A stretch of DNA of 64,000 nt from Vibrio sp. CB1-14 (GTDB taxonomy: Bacteria; Pseudomonadota; Gammaproteobacteria; Enterobacterales; Vibrionaceae), in NCBI RefSeq assembly GCF_040412085.2, contig NZ_CP115920.1, positions 806,001-870,000 of the forward strand, written 5' to 3'. Below, in pieces: positions 23,504 to 34,263 of the stretch. Position 1 is the stretch's first letter. The number at the start of each line of letters is the position of its first letter. The notes below the pieces were generated by a model that was not told where the DNA came from, did not search any database, and saw only the letters and a list, made by a program, of their open reading frames with translations. Position numbers and translations under genes: made by a program.

Positions 23504-24284
23504 AGTTATCCGGCACAAACGATTGTTCTTCAATAGGTGTTCGCATATAGCCTTCTTTGTTGATTTCTGGCAAGTCAATCTCTGGGTAGGCGACTTCTTG
23601 GTAATCTATTTGGCCGAGCAGGTGAGTAATGCAGTTTAATCGAGCGCGTTTTTTATCATCGGAGGGGACTACCCACCATGGGCATTGCTTAGTATCCGTG
23701 TAAGAAAACATGGTGTCTTTGGCCTGCGAGTACTCTGCCCAGCGGTTGCGAGACTCCAAATCCATGGGGCTGAACTTCCAACGCTTAATCGGAGTATTTA
23801 CACGCTCTAAAAAGCGCTTTTCTTGTTCTTCATCGGATACAGAGAACCAATACTTAAGAAGAATAATACCCGAGCGAACCAGCATGCGTTCAAACTCAGG
23901 GCAAGAGCGTAAGAACTCTTGGTACTGCTCATCGCTGCAAAACCCCATGACTTTCTCAACGCCAGCGCGGTTGTACCAGCTGCGGTCAAACAGCACGATT
24001 TCACCCGCCGCAGGTAGGTGAGCGACATAGCGCTGAAAATACCATTGGGTTTTCTCTTTTTCTGTTGGAGCGGGTAGGGCAGCAATACGACAAACGCGAG
24101 GATTGAGCTTTTCAGTAATGCGCTTAATGACGCCACCTTTTCCCGCAGCATCACGACCTTCAAATACTACAACGACTTTAAGCCCTTCTTGTTTGACCCA
24201 CTCTTGTAGCTTAACCAGCTCGATCTGCAATCGAGCGAGTTCACTTTCATAGTGCTTTTTGTCCATTTTGCTTTTCTTGCCCAT
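23496..24284 (-). CDS. ppk2: Polyphosphate kinase 2
   Basis: A 262-residue single-domain PPK2, which transfers phosphate between polyphosphate and nucleotides. Walker A is FEGRDAAGKGG (about residue 42) and Walker B is LFDRSWYNRAGVE (about 98); the lid region contains RRW-type ERVNTPIKRWKFSPMD. The C-terminal conserved WWVVPSDDKKRARLN is present. It is unrelated in sequence to PPK1, so the window encodes two polyphosphate kinases plus PPX. The LysR regulator overlaps its end. Single-domain members often phosphorylate NDPs, but the substrate cannot be read from the sequence. Confidence 0.95.
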   Translation of the reverse strand: MGKKSKMDKKHYESELARLQIELVKLQEWVKQEGLKVVVVFEGRDAAGKGGVIKRITEKLNPRVCRIAALPAPTEKEKTQWYFQRYVAHLPAAGEIVLFDRSWYNRAGVEKVMGFCSDEQYQEFLRSCPEFERMLVRSGIILLKYWFSVSDEEQEKRFLERVNTPIKRWKFSPMDLESRNRWAEYSQAKDTMFSYTDTKQCPWWVVPSDDKKRARLNCITHLLGQIDYQEVAYPEIDLPEINKEGYMRTPIEEQSFVPDNYD

Positions 24285-24317
24285 AGAAGTCCTTCTCCGA
24301 TTTTCTTTGTGTTTGTT

Positions 24318-25067
24318 TTATAGAGAGTTTAGCACCCTAGTTACTGCGCGGATCTTGTCGCTACTGGTAACTGGGATGGCAAAATCATCAATATCGCCTG
24401 CCCCCATTTTGGCCTCGTTGGCGATAAAGTGCATTTTGCTGTTGCGAGAAGATTTGCCTGACAGGTGTACTTCCTGCACTTGGCTGGTGGTTATGATGGT
24501 GGCGACGTTATCGGCGCAAACACCCGCTCCGGCCATGAGAGATATGCGGCCATCCGCTTGTTTAACCAGCTCAGCTAACTTTGATGCGCCATCTAGCGCA
24601 TTGGATGCCAACCCAGAAGTGAGTATTCGCTCACATCCCAGTGTAATCACGTCTTCAAGCGCCTGTTCTGGTTTTTTGCATTGATCAAATGCACGGTGGA
24701 AAGTAACGCCAAGAGCCAGCTCATGTGCCAGTTTCACTAGGCGAATTGAACGCGGCATGTCGATGTACCCGTCTTTGTCTAAAAGTCCAAGCACTACCCC
24801 TTGCGCGCCATATTTTGCAGCTGTACGAATGTCTTCTGCCATGATTTCGACATCATCACAGTCATACAGGAAGTCGCCTTGGCGAGGTCGAATCATGACG
24901 TAGATGGGAATGCTAGACGACTGAACGGCTTGTTTGATTAATCCTGCGTTTGGAGTAAGGCCGCCTAAAGCAAGTGATGAACACAGTTCAATGCGGGTAG
25001 CGCCGCCAGCGATGGCATAAGCGAGTGACTCGATATTGTCGATACAGACTTCAAGTTGGTAGCTCAT
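24318..25067 (-). CDS. cutC: Copper homeostasis protein CutC
   Basis: A 249-residue TIM-barrel protein starting [15 protein letters not shown]. The family is conserved from bacteria to human; a direct role in copper handling is debated. Typical blocks are [35 protein letters not shown], and LMAGAGV near the C-terminus. I start at 25067; the longer frame to 25112 lacks homology. It is preceded on the same strand by prx2 with a strong terminator between them, so it has its own promoter. Confidence 0.94.
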   Translation of the reverse strand: MSYQLEVCIDNIESLAYAIAGGATRIELCSSLALGGLTPNAGLIKQAVQSSSIPIYVMIRPRQGDFLYDCDDVEIMAEDIRTAAKYGAQGVVLGLLDKDGYIDMPRSIRLVKLAHELALGVTFHRAFDQCKKPEQALEDVITLGCERILTSGLASNALDGASKLAELVKQADGRISLMAGAGVCADNVATIITTSQVQEVHLSGKSSRNSKMHFIANEAKMGAGDIDDFAIPVTSSDKIRAVTRVLNSL

Positions 25068-25125
25068 TTTAATTCTCAATAGAAAGACTGCTATCAATAT
25101 ATCGCTGACCAAGAAATCTGAAAAT

Positions 25126-25155
25126 AAAAAAAGCCCGAGTCGGTGACTCGGGCTT
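25126..25155 (-). terminator. Rho-independent terminator of prx2
   Basis: AAGCCCGAGTC / GACTCGGGCTT with loop GGT. On the minus strand it is followed by a run of seven T and further T-rich sequence. It ends the prx2 transcript before cutC. Confidence 0.9.
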
Positions 25156-25259
25156 CGTTTTTTGGCTAACTCGTTTCTTCTTCAATGATTGGCGTGCGTT
25201 TTTCGCTTTATATTTGTCCAACCATCACCCCTGGTTTGAGCGCAGGGTGAAGGGTCGAA

Positions 25260-25868
25260 TTACTTAGATAGGTCTTCTGCGTGCTCAGATAGGAACGCTG
25301 CAACACCTTTCGGAGATGCGTCCATACCTGCTTTGCCTTCTTCCCATTGTGCAGGGCAAACTTCGCCGTGCTTCTGGTGGAAGTTTAGAGCGTCAACCAT
25401 GCGTAGCATTTCGTCGATGTTACGGCCTAGTGGTAGGTCGTTAACAACTTGGTGACGTACAAGACCGTCTTCGTCGATTAGGAAAGAACCACGGAAAGCA
25501 ACACCTGCTTCTGGGTGCTCAACGTCGTACGCTTTGCAGATTTCGTGCTTAACATCAGCAACTAGTGGGTATTTCACTTGACCGATACCGCCATCTTCGA
25601 TAGCAGTGTTACGCCATGCGTTGTGAGAGAACTGAGAATCGATAGAAATACCGATAACTTCACAACCTTTAGCTTGGAAATCAGCTAGACGGTTGTCGAA
25701 TGCAATCAGCTCAGATGGGCAAACGAATGTGAAGTCTAGTGGGTAGAAGAAAACAACCGCTTTCTTACCTTTAGTGAACTCAGCGAAGTTGAAGTTCTCA
25801 ACGATGTCACCGTTGCCTAGAACAGCTGCTGCAGTAAAGTCTGGGGCTTGACGACCAACTAGTACCAT
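25260..25868 (-). CDS. prx2: 2-Cys peroxiredoxin (AhpC/Prx1 type)
   Basis: A 202-residue typical 2-Cys peroxiredoxin that reduces peroxides. Peroxidatic C50 is in DFTFVCPSE and resolving C171 in GEVCPAQW; the GGIG loop and the C-terminal helix with a YF-like position are those of the sensitive, oligomeric class. It is divergent from oxyR2, whose residues match Vibrio vulnificus OxyR2, and that regulator is known to activate the neighbouring prx2. By that context I use the name prx2. Confidence 0.92.
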   Translation of the reverse strand: MVLVGRQAPDFTAAAVLGNGDIVENFNFAEFTKGKKAVVFFYPLDFTFVCPSELIAFDNRLADFQAKGCEVIGISIDSQFSHNAWRNTAIEDGGIGQVKYPLVADVKHEICKAYDVEHPEAGVAFRGSFLIDEDGLVRHQVVNDLPLGRNIDEMLRMVDALNFHQKHGEVCPAQWEEGKAGMDASPKGVAAFLSEHAEDLSK

Positions 25869-25934
25869 TTTTTTTGCTCCTAAATAGGGATAATTTCAAA
25901 CCATTTCGGTTTGGTCCGTGTTTGTACGAGACAA

Positions 25935-25963
25935 ACTATAGTACACATTGTAGTATTGAAAAA
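25935..25963 (-). promoter_or_regulatory. Possible prx2 promoter
   Basis: On the minus strand a TATAGT -10 element (25935-25940) lies 17 bases after a poor TTTTTC -35 (25958-25963). A weak -35 would suit an activator such as OxyR2 bound just upstream, but no convincing full OxyR motif could be fixed by eye. Confidence 0.35.
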
Positions 25964-26055
25964 AGCGAAAATATTAGATTAATTCCATCGAAAAAAGCGA
26001 TGAAGCCACACGGTCGATTCCTTTTTTGATATTGGTTCAAAAACAGGCAGTTGAA

Positions 26056-26961
26056 ATGAATAAATGGCCAAGCTTAAAGCAGCTTCATTACCTGGTTACA
26101 CTTCATGAAACCCGGCACTTTAGCGAGGCAGCTGAGCGCTGTTTTGTCAGTCAATCGACCTTGAGTAAGGGAATCCAAAATCTTGAAGAGCTTATCGGTT
26201 GTCCACTTTACGAAAAGAAAGACAAGAAAAGCCCATTAGTCTTTACTCAAGCAGGCGAGATGGTAGTGTCTCAAGGCCGTGAGCTGCTGGCTAAAGGCCA
26301 GGATCTGATTGAGCTGGGTAACCTCTGCCAAGGTGACGTGATGCAAGGTCAGTTAAAACTCGGCTGTATTCCAACGATCGCCCCTTTCTTATTGTGTGAT
26401 TTGGTACAAGAGATCAATGCCCGCTACCCGCAGCTCAACTTACTATTAAGAGAAGATACTACAGCTAATTTGCTGGCGGCGCTGCGCCACGGTGAGTTGG
26501 ACGTGCTCATCCTTGCGCTGCCAATGGATATTGGCACGATGGAAAGCTGCATTGTCGGCCACGACCCATTTAAGATGGTCATTAGCCGTAACCAAGCCGA
26601 CAGTATTCGGGTGCCAATCAAATATGATGATTTGCCTGATGAGTCGGTCTTTTTGTTAGAGAACGAGCACTGCCTGACTGAACATGCGGTTTCAGCGTGT
26701 AAGCTCACTGAAAAAGAGAAGATCAACCCATTTAGCGCTACGAGTTTACATACCCTAGTACAAATGGTGGCTAACGGTTTGGGAACCACGTTCATTCCAC
26801 AAATGGCGATTGATCACGGTTTGCTTGAGAACCAAAATCTCATCGTGATTGAGCCGCCAGGTCAACAGGCTCATCGCGATATTGGTTTGGTATGGCGACC
26901 AAGCTCCTCGCGAAGAGATTCGTTTTTGCAGCTTGCAGATGTGGTTTCTGAGTTGTTGTAG
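26056..26961 (+). CDS. oxyR2: Hydrogen-peroxide sensor and regulator OxyR2
   Basis: A 301-residue LysR-type regulator. The helix-turn-helix lies in HFSEAAERCFVSQSTLSKGI. The redox pair is C206 and C215 in HCLTEHAVSAC, the CX8C arrangement of OxyR. The residue two before the first cysteine is E204 rather than the usual glycine, as in V. vulnificus OxyR2, where it makes the sensor respond to very low peroxide. The numbering matches exactly when started at the ATG at 26056; the earlier frame start at 26026 is not supported. Divergent from prx2. Confidence 0.93.
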   Translation: MNKWPSLKQLHYLVTLHETRHFSEAAERCFVSQSTLSKGIQNLEELIGCPLYEKKDKKSPLVFTQAGEMVVSQGRELLAKGQDLIELGNLCQGDVMQGQLKLGCIPTIAPFLLCDLVQEINARYPQLNLLLREDTTANLLAALRHGELDVLILALPMDIGTMESCIVGHDPFKMVISRNQADSIRVPIKYDDLPDESVFLLENEHCLTEHAVSACKLTEKEKINPFSATSLHTLVQMVANGLGTTFIPQMAIDHGLLENQNLIVIEPPGQQAHRDIGLVWRPSSSRRDSFLQLADVVSELL

Positions 26962-26996
26962 CCAGTTTTGTAGAAACCGATCGATATGTACTAGTG

Positions 26997-27023
26997 AAAG
27001 GCACCAGTTTAGGTGCCTTTTTT
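26997..27023 (+). terminator. Rho-independent terminator of oxyR2
   Basis: AAAGGCACC / GGTGCCTTT with a six-base loop and a T run, 36 bases after the oxyR2 stop. Confidence 0.92.
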
Positions 27024-27417
27024 AGTATTTATAACTGGAGATTGGAATTATTTTCGAACCGTGAATCATGTCGGCGTTGAATTAGTTTTCAATCATTTCA
27101 GTGAGTTGACCATGTGAATTTTACACTGTGACATTTTGAAAAAGTGTTGTTGGCTTTGTCGATGCTAGTCTAGCTAAGTGGATAGGAGGGCTCTCGTCGT
27201 TGGCTGGTTTATACATACAACATTTCACAATGTTCTTTTTGAAATTAATTTACGTAACTCACAACGAAAATGACTTGAAATAGCGAGTTTGATACAGAAA
27301 GAGGAAACTATCGAATTCGCAAAAACACCCACTTTAGAGTTGCAACTCTAAAGTGGGTTACGGTAATGTAGATAGACGGTTTTGAGGTTTTTAAGGCAAT
27401 GAGAAATCAGCACTTTG
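27024..27417. other. Gene-free stretch between oxyR2 and the RNA candidate
   Basis: About 390 AT-rich bases with no credible coding frame on either strand. It holds a perfect 32-bp palindrome (27327-27358), listed separately. Further loosely repeated TTTTCAAT and TTTCA words occur but nothing that can be named. It may contain the promoter region of the small RNA candidate that follows. Confidence 0.6.
27327..27358. repeat. Perfect 32-bp palindrome
   Basis: Two 16-base arms, ACCCACTTTAGAGTTG and its exact reverse complement, meet with no spacer. No T run follows, so it is not a terminator. It could be a cruciform site, a binding site for a dimeric protein, or the trace of an inserted element. 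Confidence 0.95.
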
Positions 27418-27429
27418 TATACTGAGCCA

Positions 27430-27602
27430 TCAAAGAGTTGGCTTGCTAATTCGCCAAGCTGGAAAAACGACAGTTCATCACCTGTTGTTTAAAAGCTACA
27501 AATGAAAACTGATACTAAACCTGTTTTGAGCACTGCCCCTTGTGGTCGAATAAGACCACAGAATGTCGGTAGATTTGAGCGGCGTCAGCCGCTTCTTTTT
27601 TC
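27430..27602 (+). ncRNA. Candidate structured small RNA
   Basis: A plus-strand rho-independent terminator (AGCGGC-GTCA-GCCGCT then TCTTTTTT, 27578-27601) stands far from any plus-strand gene: oxyR2 already has its own terminator 550 bases earlier, and the next gene is convergent. Upstream are further stems: TGTGGTC / GACCACA (27541-27560), AAACGACAG / CTGTTGTTT near 27463-27490, and GCTTG / CAAGC near 27441-27460. A TATACT -10-like element is at 27418-27423. No open reading frame fits. I do not recognise a known Vibrio sRNA. Confidence 0.5.
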
Positions 27603-27629
27603 TACAATTCCCCAACCCTAAGTAATGCC

Positions 27630-28100
27630 TTACGGGCTGACGCTTTCGCTATTATTTTCCGGTTGAATCTCTTCTGGTTCACTATCTTCTTGAAGCTCTA
27701 AAAGGTTGATTGCAATCGCGACAAAGTCACTGTCCGTGATAATGCCGACCAACTGCTTGTTATGTACTACAGGTAAGCATCCGACCTTATGTTTTTGCAT
27801 ATATAAGGCGCTTTCTTTCAAACCCGCTCGTGGTTCTGCGGTCATAATGTTGGTGCGCATCACTTCACTAAGCGGTGTCGACAGTGTGTAAGATTGATCG
27901 CTAGGTATTTTCTGCAATATGGACTCTTGCGCCGCGAGAACGTCACGCTGTGAAACAATACCTAGTAAATGACGTTCTGCATCGACGATTGGAATGTGGC
28001 GGATATCGAGCGCTTCCATCGTGTGTTTGGCGTCGGCTAATGAGTGAGACCGCAATAGGGTGTGAGGGTTGCGAGTCATCATGTCTTGGACCTTAATCAT
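27630..28100 (-). CDS. CBS-domain pair protein
   Basis: A 156-residue soluble protein that is almost entirely two CBS domains: about residues 6-60 (VQDMMTRNPHTLL through PIVDAERHLLGIVSQRDVL) and about 78-135 (VMRTNIMTAEPRA through LPVVHNKQLVGIITDSDFV). Such Bateman modules bind adenine nucleotides and regulate partners. An acidic tail (LQEDSEPEEIQPENN) follows. It is a single gene convergent with the small RNA candidate; its target is unknown. Confidence 0.9.
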   Translation of the reverse strand: MIKVQDMMTRNPHTLLRSHSLADAKHTMEALDIRHIPIVDAERHLLGIVSQRDVLAAQESILQKIPSDQSYTLSTPLSEVMRTNIMTAEPRAGLKESALYMQKHKVGCLPVVHNKQLVGIITDSDFVAIAINLLELQEDSEPEEIQPENNSESVSP

Positions 28101-28272
28101 ATGGCCTCCAACTCGTTCTGTTTGTGTACTTTAACTATAGGTTTTTTCACCGATTAAATCTGAGATTAACATCGTTTTTTGCCGTTTAACTCACAAAATA
28201 TCCCTATTGATAAAATGGTTTAAATGGCGCGTGGTAATTCACTGGTTAACTGGTCGCAAACGTCGGTTCAGC

Positions 28273-28300
28273 TTGCTATTCCAACGGGTCACTTTATACT
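28273..28300 (+). promoter_or_regulatory. Probable queA promoter
   Basis: TTGCTA (28273-28278) and TATACT (28295-28300) are separated by 16 bases, with a GC-rich stretch after the -10. It lies 56 bases before the queA start. Confidence 0.55.
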
Positions 28301-28355
28301 ATGCGGCTGCGAATTTTTTCGCCGTTTTAGTCGCTTAATAAAGAAGATTGGTGTT

Positions 28356-29408
28356 ATGCAAGTTTCAGATTTTCACTTCGAATTACCTGATGAGCTGATT
28401 GCTCGTTACCCAAAGGCAGAGCGTAGCTCAAGCCGACTGCTTCAATTGACCGGTAACACGGGTGAAGTTGTAGATGGAAACTTCACTGATATCGTCAGCC
28501 AAGTTCAGCCTGGCGACCTTCTTGTGTTCAATAACACGCGCGTGATCCCGGCACGTATGTTTGGTCGCAAAGCTTCTGGCGGTAAGCTAGAAGTATTGGT
28601 AGAGCGTATGCTTGATGACAAGCGCGTTCTTGCGCACGTACGTTGTTCAAAATCACCAAAACCAGGTACCGAGCTGTTTTTGGGTGAAAACGACGAATAC
28701 CAAGCGATCATGACGGCGCGTCACGATGCCTTGTTTGAAATTGAAATGCAGTCAGATAAGACAGTGCTTGAGATCCTAAACGATGTTGGTCACATGCCAT
28801 TGCCGCCATACATCGATCGTCCAGATGAAGATGCCGACAAAGAACGTTACCAAACGGTTTATAACGAAAAACCCGGTGCGGTTGCGGCGCCTACTGCTGG
28901 TCTTCACTTTGACGATAGTGTTCTCGAGCAAATTAAAGCCAAAGGCGCCAACTTTGCGTATGTGACGCTTCATGTTGGCGCAGGTACATTCCAGCCTGTT
29001 CGCGTTGAAAATATCCATGACCACCACATGCATGCTGAATATGTAGAAGTGCCTCAAGAGGTGGTGGATGTGATTGCAGAGACTAAAGCGAACGGCGGTC
29101 GCATTATTGCAGTGGGTACCACCTCGGTACGTTCACTCGAGAGTGCGGCGCAAGATGCACTGAAAAATGGTACTGAGCTGGTGCCTTTCTTTGGTGATAC
29201 CGAGATTTTCATCTTCCCTGGCTATGAGTATCAGCTGGTGGATTGTCTCGTGACCAATTTCCACCTACCAGAATCAACGCTGATCATGCTGGTGAGTGCG
29301 TTTGCTGGCTACGACAATGTTATGAATGCCTACCTTCATGCGGTAGAGCAAAAATATCGCTTCTTTAGCTACGGTGATGCGATGTTCATTACCAAGAAAA
29401 CGGCGTAG
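28356..29408 (+). CDS. queA: S-adenosylmethionine:tRNA ribosyltransferase-isomerase QueA
   Basis: A 350-residue enzyme that adds an epoxycyclopentanediol from the ribose of SAM to preQ1 at position 34 of tRNA, giving epoxyqueuosine. The N-terminus [19 protein letters not shown] and the blocks [26 protein letters not shown] and [17 protein letters not shown] are family marks. The frame extends upstream to 28224 but homology starts at the ATG at 28356. tgt, the preceding step in queuosine synthesis, follows 183 bases later. Confidence 0.97.
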   Translation: MQVSDFHFELPDELIARYPKAERSSSRLLQLTGNTGEVVDGNFTDIVSQVQPGDLLVFNNTRVIPARMFGRKASGGKLEVLVERMLDDKRVLAHVRCSKSPKPGTELFLGENDEYQAIMTARHDALFEIEMQSDKTVLEILNDVGHMPLPPYIDRPDEDADKERYQTVYNEKPGAVAAPTAGLHFDDSVLEQIKAKGANFAYVTLHVGAGTFQPVRVENIHDHHMHAEYVEVPQEVVDVIAETKANGGRIIAVGTTSVRSLESAAQDALKNGTELVPFFGDTEIFIFPGYEYQLVDCLVTNFHLPESTLIMLVSAFAGYDNVMNAYLHAVEQKYRFFSYGDAMFITKKTA

Positions 29409-29558
29409 TTGACGCCTGTAGCGAGCGACAGTTTTTATTTCACTCAAGGACTCAGTGGAATACGGTAGGGAACACCAAAACCTTTCGCCAAACGAACTAT
29501 GTTAGGTGAGCGGATCTAAGTGCGGCAAGCTACGCTTGTTAGTGCGTTTTAAGATTGA

Positions 29559-30737
<1,179 letters not shown>

Positions 30738-30906
30738 TTGGCTAAATAGTCGGCTATCCCTGCAATAGGTAACAAATCCTAGCTCTAGGTCACACTTTTT
30801 GTGCCTCTAAGCGAATAAGAAACATTGAGTTACCGTTTGCTTCTTGAAAAGATAGGGGGATAGCCCAATTTTGGATATGTATTTACATTAAAGAGGATGT
30901 TCTCCG

Positions 30907-31236
30907 ATGAGTTTGATCTCTGCAGCTCACGCAGCTGAAGCAGCACCACAAGGTGGCGGTTTCGAAATGCTAATCATGCTAGGCATGTTCGCGGTAATTT
31001 TTTACTTCATGATTTACCGCCCACAAGCGAAGCGTGCAAAAGAGCACAAAAACCTAATGGCTTCTATGGGTAAGGGCGACGAAGTCCTAACTAACGGCGG
31101 TCTAATTGGTAAAATCACTAAAATCGCTGAAGACAACGACTACATTGCTATCGCATTAAACGACAACAATGAAGTAGTTATCAAGAAAGACTTCATTACT
31201 GCAGTGCTACCAAAAGGTACGCTGAAGTCTCTATAA
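30907..31236 (+). CDS. yajC: Preprotein translocase subunit YajC
   Basis: A 109-residue inner-membrane protein with one transmembrane helix (about 20-38, FEMLIMLGMFAVIFYFMIY), followed by the conserved RPQAKRAKEHK and a small cytoplasmic domain. It associates with SecDF. The gene is 169 bases after tgt and 20 bases before secD; AGAGGA precedes the ATG. Confidence 0.96.
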   Translation: MSLISAAHAAEAAPQGGGFEMLIMLGMFAVIFYFMIYRPQAKRAKEHKNLMASMGKGDEVLTNGGLIGKITKIAEDNDYIAIALNDNNEVVIKKDFITAVLPKGTLKSL

Positions 31237-31256
31237 AACAGCTATAGGATCTCGCT

Positions 31257-33113
31257 GTGCTAAATCGTTACCCTTTGTGGAAGTACCTGATGGTGATATT
31301 CGCCATTGCGGCAGCGGCGTTATACGCACTTCCCAATCTATACGGTGAAGATCCGGCTATTCAAATTACAGGGGCGCGTGGCGCCTCTGTTGATATGTCG
31401 ACGCTGGATACTGTCACTAAAGCTCTTGAAGAAGAGCAACTATCTCGTAAGTCCATTGCTCTAGAAAATGGCTCCATTCTTGTTCGTTTCAATGATACTG
31501 ATACTCAGATCAGTGCTCGCGACATTATCAGTGAAGCATTAGGCAAAGACTCTATTGTTGCACTTAACCTTGCTCCTGCTACTCCAAACTGGCTAGAGTC
31601 GATTGGCGCTGCGCCAATGAAACTCGGTCTTGACCTTCGTGGTGGTGTTCACTTCTTGATGGAAGTGGATATGGACGCTGCGATGGAAAAGTTGGTTGGT
31701 CAGCAAGAAGAGGGCTTCCGTAGTGATCTTCGTGAAGAGCGTATTCGTTATCGCTCTATCAGACCTGCAGGCAAAGATGGCGTAGAAGTATTACTTCGTG
31801 ATGCTGAGCAACTTGCAGAGGCGAAGACAGTACTGGAAGCAAAATACCCAGATATGGACTTCTTCGATTCTGACTCAAACGGCCGCTTTGCTTTGGTCGC
31901 TCGATTCAAAGAAACTCGCCTTCAAGAAATCCGTAATTACGCTGTAGAGCAGAACATCACTATCCTACGCAATCGTGTAAACGAACTGGGTGTGGCAGAG
32001 CCATTGGTTCAGCGTCAGGGTGCGAGCCGCATCGTGGTTGAGCTACCAGGTGTTCAAGACACTGCGCGCGCGAAAGAAATTTTGGGTGCAACAGCAACAC
32101 TAGAGTTCCGTGAAGTAGACAGTTCGGCTGACTTGGCTGCCGCAGCAAGTGGTCGTGCGCCAGCGGGTAGCGAGATTAAGCTTGATCGTGACGGTCGTCC
32201 GGTTGTGCTTAAGAAGCGCGTTATCCTAGGTGGTGCCAGCATTACTGATGCAAGCTCTAGCGCAGACGAATATGGTCGCCCACAAGTTAACATCTCGCTA
32301 GACAGCGAAGGTGGTAACAAGATGGCAGCGTTCTCACGTCAGAACATCGGTAAGCTAATGGCAACGGTTTTCGCTGAATATAAAGACAGCGGCAAGCGTA
32401 CGCCAGAAGGCAAAGTTATCCTTGATAAGCATGAAGAAGTGATCAACCAAGCGACAATTCAGTCTGCACTTGGTCGTAACTTCCGTATCACAGGTATCGA
32501 TTCTGCTGCTGAAGCCCACAACTTAGCGCTACTGCTTCGTGCAGGTGCTCTGATTGCGCCGATTTCTATTGTTGAAGAACGTACTATCGGTCCATCAATG
32601 GGTCAGCAAAACATCGATATGGGTATCAAAGCGTGTATCACAGGTATGATTGCCGTGATGCTATTTACGCTGGTTTACTATCGTCGATTTGGTCTGTTTG
32701 CCAACATGGCGTTGATGGCGAACATTGTTCTTATCGTTGGTGTTATGTCGATGATTCCAGGTGCGACGATGACGCTGCCAGGTATCGCTGGTATCGTACT
32801 GACGGTTGGTATGGCGGTGGATGCGAACGTTCTGATCTTTGAACGGATACGTGAAGAACTGAAAGATGGGCGTAACCCTCAGCAGGCGATTCACCAAGGC
32901 TATGCTAACGCTTTCAGCACCATCGCCGATGCGAACATCACCACCTTGATTACAGCGATTATTCTATTTGCTGTGGGTACAGGTGCGATCAAAGGCTTCG
33001 CGGTAACACTATCTATCGGTATTATTACTTCTATGTTTACAGCCATCATCGGTACACGTTGTCTCGTGAACCTGGTTTATGGCGGTAAGCGTATCAACAA
33101 ATTGTCGATCTAA
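31257..33113 (+). CDS. secD: Protein translocase subunit SecD
   Basis: A 618-residue inner-membrane protein that, with SecF, uses proton motive force to pull secreted proteins into the periplasm. One N-terminal helix, a large periplasmic P1 domain (to about 440) containing [16 protein letters not shown], and five C-terminal helices with [17 protein letters not shown] are visible. The start is GTG at 31257 ([12 protein letters not shown]), directly in line with family starts. secF begins 9 bases after its stop. Confidence 0.97.
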   Translation: MLNRYPLWKYLMVIFAIAAAALYALPNLYGEDPAIQITGARGASVDMSTLDTVTKALEEEQLSRKSIALENGSILVRFNDTDTQISARDIISEALGKDSIVALNLAPATPNWLESIGAAPMKLGLDLRGGVHFLMEVDMDAAMEKLVGQQEEGFRSDLREERIRYRSIRPAGKDGVEVLLRDAEQLAEAKTVLEAKYPDMDFFDSDSNGRFALVARFKETRLQEIRNYAVEQNITILRNRVNELGVAEPLVQRQGASRIVVELPGVQDTARAKEILGATATLEFREVDSSADLAAAASGRAPAGSEIKLDRDGRPVVLKKRVILGGASITDASSSADEYGRPQVNISLDSEGGNKMAAFSRQNIGKLMATVFAEYKDSGKRTPEGKVILDKHEEVINQATIQSALGRNFRITGIDSAAEAHNLALLLRAGALIAPISIVEERTIGPSMGQQNIDMGIKACITGMIAVMLFTLVYYRRFGLFANMALMANIVLIVGVMSMIPGATMTLPGIAGIVLTVGMAVDANVLIFERIREELKDGRNPQQAIHQGYANAFSTIADANITTLITAIILFAVGTGAIKGFAVTLSIGIITSMFTAIIGTRCLVNLVYGGKRINKLSI

Positions 33114-33122
33114 GGGTTAGTT

Positions 33123-34070
33123 ATGTTTCAGATAATGAAAGCAGACAAAACGATCGACTTTATGCGTTGGTCAAAAGTTGCGTTCGTTCTATCCATTGTG
33201 ATGATCGGTGCAGCTATTTTTACACTGTCGACGAAGTGGCTTAACTGGGGTCTAGACTTTACTGGCGGTACACTTATTGAGGTAGGCTTTGAACAGCCAG
33301 CAAACCTTGAGGAAGTCCGTTCAGCACTAGATGCGAAAGGCTTTGGCGATGCCACGGTACAGAATTTCGGTTCTGCTCGCGATGTTATGGTTCGTCTGCG
33401 TCCTCGTGATGACATGCAGGCAGAGGCGCTGGGCAACCAGATCCTAGATGCCATTCGCGTCGGCACGGGTGAAGACGTTGAAATGCGTCGTATCGAGTTC
33501 GTAGGTCCAAACGTCGGTGATGAGCTTACAGAAGCGGGTGGTCTTGCGATCCTTGTATCGCTTATCTGTATCTTGATATACGTCTCAGTGCGATTTGAAT
33601 GGCGTTTGGCAGCGGGTGCGGTGCTCGCGCTTGCACACGACGTTATCATCACGCTGGGCATCTTCTCGCTTATGCAGATTGAAGTTGATTTGACGATTGT
33701 CGCAGCACTTCTAACGGTTGTCGGTTACTCACTCAACGATACCATCGTTGTATTTGACCGTATCCGTGAGAACTTCCGCAAGATGCGTAAGGGTGAGTCA
33801 GCTGACATCATGAACAGCTCCATCACGCAAACGCTAAGCCGTACCTTGATTACGTCTGGTACTACCTTGTTCGTAGTTATTGCACTGTTTACTCAAGGTG
33901 GTGCGATGATCCACGGCTTTGCGACTGCATTGCTACTGGGTATCACGGTCGGTACTTACTCTTCTATCTACGTAGCATCTGCGCTAGCTCTGAAACTGGG
34001 TATCCAGAGAGAGCACCTAATGCCGCCACAGATTGAAAAAGAAGGCGCTGAGTTTGATGAGATGCCATAA
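33123..34070 (+). CDS. secF: Protein translocase subunit SecF
   Basis: A 315-residue partner of SecD with six transmembrane helices. The N-terminal helix is followed by LDFTGGTLIEVGF and a small periplasmic domain; TVVGYSLNDTIVVFDRIREN is the conserved proton-path region. The protein ends KEGAEFDEMP. Its last 91 coding bases are repeated about 1 kb downstream (35030-35120), in a copy that carries an in-frame stop. Confidence 0.97.
   Translation: MFQIMKADKTIDFMRWSKVAFVLSIVMIGAAIFTLSTKWLNWGLDFTGGTLIEVGFEQPANLEEVRSALDAKGFGDATVQNFGSARDVMVRLRPRDDMQAEALGNQILDAIRVGTGEDVEMRRIEFVGPNVGDELTEAGGLAILVSLICILIYVSVRFEWRLAAGAVLALAHDVIITLGIFSLMQIEVDLTIVAALLTVVGYSLNDTIVVFDRIRENFRKMRKGESADIMNSSITQTLSRTLITSGTTLFVVIALFTQGGAMIHGFATALLLGITVGTYSSIYVASALALKLGIQREHLMPPQIEKEGAEFDEMP
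33977..34067 (+). repeat. 91-bp direct repeat, copy 1 (secF 3' end)
   Basis: The final coding bases of the working secF gene. 88 of 91 bases are the same in copy 2 at 35030-35120; the three differences cluster within six bases. The two copies enclose the cassette of two small genes. Confidence 0.97.
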
Positions 34071-34091
34071 GGCAAATTGTCGGATTTGATG

Positions 34092-34121
34092 AAACGGCTC
34101 TGCATTTGCAGGGCCGTTTTT
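34092..34121 (+). terminator. Rho-independent terminator after secF
   Basis: AACGGC-t-CTGC / GCAG-gg-CCGTT with loop ATTT, then five T. It ends the yajC-secDF transcript. Confidence 0.88.
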
Positions 34122-34263
34122 GTAACGAGGGTTTTTACTCAATTACAAAGCCATTCGATGTCTTTCCAATAACGAACGTTTAAAAGAGATTTTTCAACCT
34201 AACTTTATTACAAGAGTATTGTATTAGCTTCTCTATTTTGGACTGGAAGAAGGAGGTTATGTA

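Noticed and set aside
33128..33661. A 177-codon minus-strand frame inside secF
   Set aside because: It is antisense to a conserved gene, Ser/Arg/Pro-rich as expected for a codon-bias shadow.
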